Below are positions 6,822-10,900 of a stretch of DNA of 10,900 bases, piece after piece. The stretch covers positions 1 to 10,900 of the forward strand of contig CAXMPC010000018.1 of assembly GCA_964195335.1 (NCBI GenBank), written 5' to 3'. Under the pieces are notes generated by a model. It was not told where the DNA came from and searched no databases. It was given only the letters and a program-made list of their open reading frames with translations. The stretch is from QNFN01 sp964195335 (lineage in GTDB: Bacteria > Pseudomonadota > Gammaproteobacteria > QNFN01). The translations under genes and the position numbers were made by a program. Each line of letters starts with the position of its first letter. Positions within the stretch are counted from its first letter, which is position 1.

Positions 6822-7423
6822 TGGCGCACGGCCTGTCGCCCCTGATCGGCGGGCTGATCGAGGCGCTGCGCTGTCTGCCCGGCGTCGGGCCGAAGTCGGC
6901 CCAACGCATGGCCTTTCACCTGCTCGAGCGTGAGCGCGACGGTGGCCGACGCCTGGTCGAGGCACTGACCGAGTCGCTGGAGAAGGTCGGTCACTGCGAC
7001 ACCTGCCGGACCCTGAGCGAAGTGGCGACCTGCGCTATCTGCGCCGATCCGCGCCGCGATCCCGCCCAGCTCTGCGTGGTCGAGACCCCGGCCGACATCC
7101 TTTCTATCGAACAGGCGGCCGGTTTTCGCGGTCGCTATTTCGTGTTGATGGGTCACTTGTCGCCACTCGACGGCATCGGTCCGGATCAGCTGGGTCTCGA
7201 CCTGCTCGAGCAGCGGCTCACCGGCGGCGAGGTGCAGGAGGTGATCCTGGCCACCAACACCACCGTCGAGGGCGAAGCCACCGCGCAGTACATCGCCGAC
7301 CTGGCCCACGATTGCAAAGTCCGTGCGACCCGACTCGCCCACGGCATTCCGCTTGGTGGCGAACTCGAGTTCGTCGACAGCGGCACCCTGTCACACGCCT
7401 TCAGCGGCCGGCGCGAATTGTGA
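6821..7423 (+). CDS. recR: Recombination mediator protein RecR
   Basis: Encodes 200 residues (E. coli RecR has 201). RecR works with RecO, and with RecF, to load RecA on SSB-coated gaps. Domains: an N-terminal helix-hairpin-helix about 8-36 with LPGVGPKSAQRMAFHLL; a C4 zinc finger with Cys59, Cys62, Cys71 and Cys74; a TOPRIM domain about 82-175 starting LCVVETPADILSIEQ, with GRYFVLMGHLSPLDGIGP; and the C-terminal Walker-B-like/oligomerisation segment with RLAHGIPLGGELEFVDSGTL. All key family motifs are intact. The ATG shares its A with the ybaB stop codon, so translation is probably coupled and no separate ribosome binding site is needed. It is followed after 23 bp by the exported hypothetical gene, apparently in the same transcription unit. 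Confidence 0.98.
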   Translation: MAHGLSPLIGGLIEALRCLPGVGPKSAQRMAFHLLERERDGGRRLVEALTESLEKVGHCDTCRTLSEVATCAICADPRRDPAQLCVVETPADILSIEQAAGFRGRYFVLMGHLSPLDGIGPDQLGLDLLEQRLTGGEVQEVILATNTTVEGEATAQYIADLAHDCKVRATRLAHGIPLGGELEFVDSGTLSHAFSGRREL

Positions 7424-7446
7424 CGCGACCGATCCAGGAGAAACCG

Positions 7447-7941
7447 ATGAAATTGCCCACTCATGCCGCCATCCTGCTGCTTCTTACAGCCGCCATACCG
7501 CAGGCCGTCGCCCAGGAGACCCCGATACAGGTTTTCCGCGGCCTGACCACCATCGAGACCTCGGTCATCGGCGTTACACCATCGATGGAGGCCGAGGGGC
7601 TCTACGCTCGCGACATCTTCGACGACATCGACCGTCGCCTGCGCGGCACCCGGCTGCTGCTGCGCCGAGGTCGCGCCCAGCCGCTGGCCGGCACCGGCAT
7701 TATCGATCCGCTGTTGCAGGTGACACCGATCTGCCGGCCGGGCAGTGGCGGTCGCCAGATCTGCCACGTCACCGTTGAATTGCGCGAGTCGGTATCATTG
7801 GTGCGCGACCCGGCGGTGCGTTTCATCGGCGCCGCCTGGCGCAACGGCTGGATCGGTGAGGTCAACCGTTTCAGCGAGCTGCGCGAGCGCATCGAGAGCA
7901 TGGTCGACCAGTTCGCCCAGGACTACAACGCGGTGCGCTGA
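7447..7941 (+). CDS. Hypothetical exported (periplasmic) protein
   Basis: Encodes 164 residues. A clear signal peptide is present: Lys2, a hydrophobic core AAILLLLTAAIPQA, and an AVA cleavage site after Ala22, leaving a mature protein of about 142 residues. The mature part has two cysteines (Cys96 and Cys106, in TPICRPGSGGRQICHVTVEL) that could form a disulfide in the periplasm, followed by a beta-like stretch and a C-terminal amphipathic helix (SELRERIESMVDQFAQDYN). No lipobox is present and I recognise no catalytic motif or named domain. The ATG is fixed by AGGAG at 7436-7440, six bases upstream; the frame is open further up, but that part overlaps recR. It lies 23 bp behind recR and is probably the last gene of the dnaX-ybaB-recR unit, although nothing suggests a role in DNA repair. 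Confidence 0.85.
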   Translation: MKLPTHAAILLLLTAAIPQAVAQETPIQVFRGLTTIETSVIGVTPSMEAEGLYARDIFDDIDRRLRGTRLLLRRGRAQPLAGTGIIDPLLQVTPICRPGSGGRQICHVTVELRESVSLVRDPAVRFIGAAWRNGWIGEVNRFSELRERIESMVDQFAQDYNAVR

Positions 7942-7994
7942 GCCCGGGTGTCGGGCGGAAACACGACCAGCAAATCACGCACGGCTCTTTGAAT

Positions 7995-8046
7995 GTAGGT
8001 CGGACTTCGGTCCGACATATCGGCATGTCGGCACGAAGTCCGGCCC
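7995..8046. repeat. REP palindrome with degenerate inverted partner
   Basis: The left copy has head GTAG (7995-7998) and a perfect hairpin GTCGGAC-TTCG-GTCCGAC (7999-8016). The right partner, in inverted orientation at 8027-8046, is decayed (GTCGGCACGAAGTCCGGCCC). Compared with the copies between dnaX and ybaB, the sixth stem base has changed from G to A and its pairing partner from C to T, so pairing is kept. Confidence 0.8.
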
Positions 8047-8075
8047 ATCAACCGCACCGCGCCCCGACGTTTAAT

Positions 8076-8181
8076 GTGGGTCGGGCTTCAGCCCGACGCG
8101 ACGGTGCTTCCCGCTTCAACCCAGCCGACGTGCAAGCCTGCGGTAACTGGGCGACTCCAGTCGGACTGAAGTCCGACCCAC
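8076..8181. repeat. Second REPIN-like inverted REP pair
   Basis: The left copy has head GTGG (8076-8079) and hairpin GTCGGGC-TTCA-GCCCGAC (8080-8097). The right copy, inverted, is GTCGGAC-TGAA-GTCCGAC (8160-8177) followed by CCAC, the complement of a GTGG head. The two arms belong to the two stem variants seen elsewhere in the window. The spacer is 62 nt, longer than the 24 nt of the first pair. Confidence 0.8.
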
Positions 8182-8194
8182 AAGGAGTAACCCA

Positions 8195-8224
8195 GTAGGT
8201 TGGGCAAAGCGCAGCGTGCCCAAC
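8195..8224 (+). repeat. REP palindrome of a second family
   Basis: Head GTAG (8195-8198) followed by GTTGGGC (8199-8205), a 12-base middle AAAGCGCAGCGT, and GCCCAAC (8218-8224). The pattern GTAGGTTGGGC...GCCCAAC is a widespread bacterial REP type distinct in stem and loop from the GTCGGRC family beside it. It appears as a single copy here. Confidence 0.75.
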
Positions 8225-8290
8225 GTTGAGCGATGATCCACCGTTATTCACGAATACCCACCATGCCTGTGCCATAGTGATTGCAGGGAC

Positions 8291-9061
8291 ATGACGTCCC
8301 GGCGACGAATGCGGTGGGAGATGAAGCAGCGTCGTGCAACCGGGATGGCGCCTGTGCTGGCCGGCTGGGCGTTTGCCCTGCTGCTGGCGCCATTCCCGCT
8401 TGATGCCGAACCCGATTACGCGGGGCAGCGCGCGAGGCTGGTCGACGATGTGATCGCGACCCAGGCCCGCTACGGCGACCGCCCGTTCGATCCGACCGTA
8501 CTCGACGCCCTCGGCCGCACCGAGCGTCATCTTTTCGTGCCGGAGGAGGTGCGCGCCGCGGCTTACGCCAACCGGCCACTGCCGATCGGCCATGGTCAAA
8601 CCATCTCCCAGCCGTTCATCGTCGCGCTGATGACCGAACTATTGCAGGTCGTACCCGGCGATCGCGTGCTCGAGGTCGGTACCGGGTCCGGCTACCAGGC
8701 GGCGATCCTGGCAGAAGTCGGCGTCGAGGTCTTTACCCTCGAGATTGTCGAACCGCTTGCCATCGAGGCGAAGGCGCGCCTGGCCGCACTCGGCTACGAC
8801 GGTGTCACGGTACAGCACCGCGATGGCTACTACGGCTGGCCCGACCGGGCACCATTTGACGCCGTCATCGTCACCGCGGCCGGGAGCCACATCCCTCCGC
8901 CGCTTGTCGACCAGCTCAAACCGGGTGGCCGGATGGTGATTCCGGTCGGCAGCCGCTTCTCTACCCAGCACCTGATGCTGATTGAGAAAGGGGATGACGG
9001 CACGCCGTCGGTCCGTCAGCTGCTCCCGGTCCGTTTCGTGCCGCTAACCGGGGGCCACTGA
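8291..9061 (+). CDS. pcm: Protein-L-isoaspartate O-methyltransferase with N-terminal export signal
   Basis: Encodes up to 256 residues. The enzyme uses S-adenosylmethionine to methylate L-isoaspartyl residues in aged proteins and start their repair. Seen: the N-terminal family region with ERHLFVP (78-84), the substrate-site stretch GHGQTISQP (100-108) with the conserved Ser106, SAM motif I VLEVGTGSG (126-134) with the acidic Glu151 at the end of the next strand, FDAVIVTAA (189-197) and LKPGGRMVIPVG (209-220). Ahead of it lie a basic segment (RRRMRWEMKQRR) and a hydrophobic stretch APVLAGWAFALLLAPFPLDA, which look like a signal peptide with cleavage near Ala39. E. coli Pcm (208 residues) lacks this. 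The start is uncertain: 8291 has AGGG only two bases upstream, and ATGs at 8309, 8321 and 8345 are alternatives; 8321 would give a compact signal peptide. The next gene follows after 12 bp. Confidence 0.93.
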   Translation: MTSRRRMRWEMKQRRATGMAPVLAGWAFALLLAPFPLDAEPDYAGQRARLVDDVIATQARYGDRPFDPTVLDALGRTERHLFVPEEVRAAAYANRPLPIGHGQTISQPFIVALMTELLQVVPGDRVLEVGTGSGYQAAILAEVGVEVFTLEIVEPLAIEAKARLAALGYDGVTVQHRDGYYGWPDRAPFDAVIVTAAGSHIPPPLVDQLKPGGRMVIPVGSRFSTQHLMLIEKGDDGTPSVRQLLPVRFVPLTGGH

Positions 9062-9073
9062 GGGGGCTTGGCG

Positions 9074-10900
9074 ATGGCCCCGACCCGGCTGACCGATCCT
9101 AAGCAGGATGGCTGGACCCTGGCGTTGTCGGTCGGGCTGCTGGCCGGCGCCGCACTCGCCTACGAGGTGCTGCTGGTGCGGCTGTTCGCGATCCTGCAGT
9201 GGCACCATTTCGCCTACATGGTGATCAGCCTGGCGCTGCTCGGTTTCGGTGCCAGCGGCACGCTGGTGTCACTGTTTCGAGCGCCGTTGCTGCGTCACTT
9301 CGGCGTGGCATTTCCGGGCGCCGCGCTGGCGTTCGCCATCGGTGCGCCGCTGCTGTTCCTGATCGCCCAACGGGTGCCGGTCGACGCCCTGGAACTGCTC
9401 TGGTCCCCGCGCCAGTGGTTCCTGCTGGCCATGGTCTACCTGCTGCTGGCGCTGCCGTTCCTGGCCGCTGCTACTGCGCTCTGCCTGGCGCTGGCACGTC
9501 CAGGCGCGCCGATCCACCGTCTCTATGGTGCTGATCTGTTCGGTTCAGGCGTCGGGGCCCTCGGCATTATCGTGCTGCTGAGCTGGCTGGCGCCGTGGCC
9601 CGCGCTGCTCGCCGTGGCCGCCGCGGGATTGCTGGCGGCCGGATTTGGTGGCTACGCCTGCGGTCGGGGAGCGCGCTGGGCCGTGGTCGTGTGTGCCGGC
9701 CTGCTGCTCCTGCCGATGCTGCCAGCAGGCTGGGGCGAGTTGAAAGTCTCCCAGTACAAGGGGCTAAGCGAGGTGCTGAGAATGCCCGGTGCCGCGGTCG
9801 TCGCCGAGCGTAACGGTCCCTTAGGCAGTGTCAGTGTCGTCGAAAGCCCGCGGGTGCCGCTGCGTCATGCCCCCGGGCTGAGTCTTGTCTCGCGCCACGA
9901 AGTGCCGGAACAGCTGGCTCTGTTCACCGACGGTGACGGTCTTGCCGCTATCCACCGCTTCGACGGCGACCTGGCTCCGTTAGCCTATCTCGGTGACGTG
10001 CCCGAGGCGTTGCCTTATGCGCTGCTCGAGGACCCACGGGTGCTGGTGCTCGGTGCCGGCGGTGGCACCGAGGTGCTACGGGCACTGTGGCATGGTGCCG
10101 CGTCAGTCGATGCCGTCGAGTTGAATCCCGATGTGGCCGGGTTGTTGACCGGCCCGTTCGCCGACTTCGCCGGGGATCTCTACCAATACCCCGGTGTTCG
10201 CCTGCACCTGGCCGAGGCGCGCGCCTTCGTTGCCAGAAGCCGCGAGCGCTACGACCTGCTGCAGGTCGCGCTGCTCGACGGTTTCGGCGCGGCGGCAGCG
10301 GGACTGCGCGCCCTCGACGAGAGCTACCTCTACACCGTCGAGGCGTTCGGCCACTACCTCGGTCACCTGGAAGAAAGTGGCCTGCTGGCGGTCACCCGCT
10401 GGAACCGGCTGCCACCACGCGACAGCCTGAAACTGGTTGCCACCGCGCGCGACGCGCTTGAGCGGGCCGGCGTGAAAGATCCGGCGGCGCACATCGTCCT
10501 GCTGCGAGGTTGGAAGACCCACACGCTGCTGGTGCGCCCGACACCATTCACACCGGACGATCTGGCGTCGGTACGCCGCTTCGCACTCGAGCATGCATTC
10601 GACCTGGCCTGGTTGCCCGGCATGGAGCGAGGTGAGGCCAACCGTTTCAGCGTCCTCGACATGCCGCACTATCATGATGGTGCCCGCGCCCTGCTGGGCG
10701 ATGGTGCGGCTCGTTTCACGGCCAGCTACAAGTTCGACATCAAGCCAGCCACCGACGATCAACCGCACTTCTTCCACTTCCTGCGCCCCGGTACGCTGCC
10801 CGAACTGTTCCGTCTGCGTGGTGCCGGCGGCCTGGCACTCCTCGATTGGGGCTATCCGCTGCTGTTGGCGGCGCTGTTGCAGGCGCTGTTGCTCGGGACC
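9074..10900 (+). CDS. Polytopic membrane protein with spermidine-synthase-like SAM domain (cut by window edge)
   Basis: 609 residues are visible and the frame runs off the right edge. The N-terminal 220 residues contain about seven hydrophobic segments (roughly 14-35, 47-67, 79-99, 115-140, 155-172, 175-194, 201-218). A Rossmann-type domain follows with SAM motif VLVLGAGGGTEV (323-334) and VDAVELNP (345-352), then ALDESYLYTVEAF (413-425), LLAVTRWN (437-444) and the DDQPHFFHF signature (561-569). A further hydrophobic stretch starts near residue 590. This order matches the large membrane-fused relatives of spermidine synthase, whose reaction is not known. The aminopropyltransferase signature (Asp-rich DxxD region after the YDVI strand) is replaced by LLQVALLDGFGAA, so polyamine synthesis is unlikely. 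The start is supported by GAGGGGG at 9060-9066, about eight bases before the ATG. It probably forms an operon with the methyltransferase gene 12 bp upstream. Confidence 0.88.
   Translation, partial: MAPTRLTDPKQDGWTLALSVGLLAGAALAYEVLLVRLFAILQWHHFAYMVISLALLGFGASGTLVSLFRAPLLRHFGVAFPGAALAFAIGAPLLFLIAQRVPVDALELLWSPRQWFLLAMVYLLLALPFLAAATALCLALARPGAPIHRLYGADLFGSGVGALGIIVLLSWLAPWPALLAVAAAGLLAAGFGGYACGRGARWAVVVCAGLLLLPMLPAGWGELKVSQYKGLSEVLRMPGAAVVAERNGPLGSVSVVESPRVPLRHAPGLSLVSRHEVPEQLALFTDGDGLAAIHRFDGDLAPLAYLGDVPEALPYALLEDPRVLVLGAGGGTEVLRALWHGAASVDAVELNPDVAGLLTGPFADFAGDLYQYPGVRLHLAEARAFVARSRERYDLLQVALLDGFGAAAAGLRALDESYLYTVEAFGHYLGHLEESGLLAVTRWNRLPPRDSLKLVATARDALERAGVKDPAAHIVLLRGWKTHTLLVRPTPFTPDDLASVRRFALEHAFDLAWLPGMERGEANRFSVLDMPHYHDGARALLGDGAARFTASYKFDIKPATDDQPHFFHFLRPGTLPELFRLRGAGGLALLDWGYPLLLAALLQALLLGT

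Larger units (their letters stand above)
7942..8290. other. Non-coding stretch rich in REP palindromes
   Basis: This 349-bp stretch carries no credible gene; open frames across it translate the palindromes into the Arg-rich strings typical of REP DNA. It starts with a 5-bp GC hairpin right after the stop codon (GCCCG 7942-7946, CGGGC 7952-7956) without a T-run. It then contains at least four palindromes of one REP family and one of a second family (listed separately). The last 65 bases, lacking repeats, should hold the promoter and leader of the methyltransferase gene; no convincing promoter boxes were seen. Confidence 0.7.

Noticed and set aside
7942..7956. GC hairpin just after the exported protein gene, as an intrinsic terminator
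   Set aside because: The stem is only 5 bp and no T-run follows.
7995..8224. Repeat cluster as a CRISPR array
   Set aside because: The units alternate in orientation, differ in spacing and are palindromic with GTAG/GTGG heads. This fits REP DNA rather than direct repeats with even spacers, and there are no cas genes.
8291..8330. Tat-type signal (Ser-Arg-Arg) in the methyltransferase N-terminus
   Set aside because: SRRRMRW lacks the usual hydrophobic residues after the arginine pair, and the start codon itself is uncertain.

Overview
The window is GC-rich bacterial chromosome with the coding style of a gammaproteobacterium: strong third-position G/C, Shine-Dalgarno starts, and the conserved block 4.5S RNA (ffs) - dnaX - ybaB/ebfC - recR. 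The genus cannot be named from the sequence alone. Most genes are housekeeping or ordinary accessory genes. I do not see a phage, insertion sequence, CRISPR array or obvious defence system.

Layout. (1) Positions 1-806, minus strand: the N-terminal 268 residues of a cardiolipin-synthase-type phospholipase D protein, cut by the left edge. (2) 1021-1914: a small GrlR-like beta-barrel protein (plus) facing a hypothetical all-helical protein (minus). (3) 2053-4332: two convergent histidine kinase genes whose stop codons are 6 bp apart. One is a compact sensorless soluble kinase; the other is a PAS hybrid kinase with a C-terminal receiver. No DNA-binding response regulator accompanies them. (4) 4576-7941: ffs, dnaX, ybaB, recR and a small exported protein of unknown function, all on the plus strand. 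There is no visible terminator between ffs and dnaX, ybaB and recR overlap by one base, and a REPIN-like inverted repeat pair sits between dnaX and ybaB. (5) 7942-8290: a 349-bp non-coding stretch packed with REP palindromes of two families. (6) 8291-10900: a protein-L-isoaspartate methyltransferase with an N-terminal signal segment, followed 12 bp later by a large polytopic membrane protein with a spermidine-synthase-like SAM domain, cut by the right edge.

How the parts relate. dnaX, ybaB and recR form the classical replication/recombination-repair operon downstream of the SRP RNA. The exported methyltransferase and the membrane SAM-domain protein are probably co-expressed. The items most worth a second look are the REP/REPIN arrays with compensatory stem changes, the ffs-dnaX junction without a terminator, the export signal on an enzyme that needs cytosolic SAM next to a degenerate membrane-bound aminopropyltransferase fold, and the sensorless kinase opposite a hybrid kinase.
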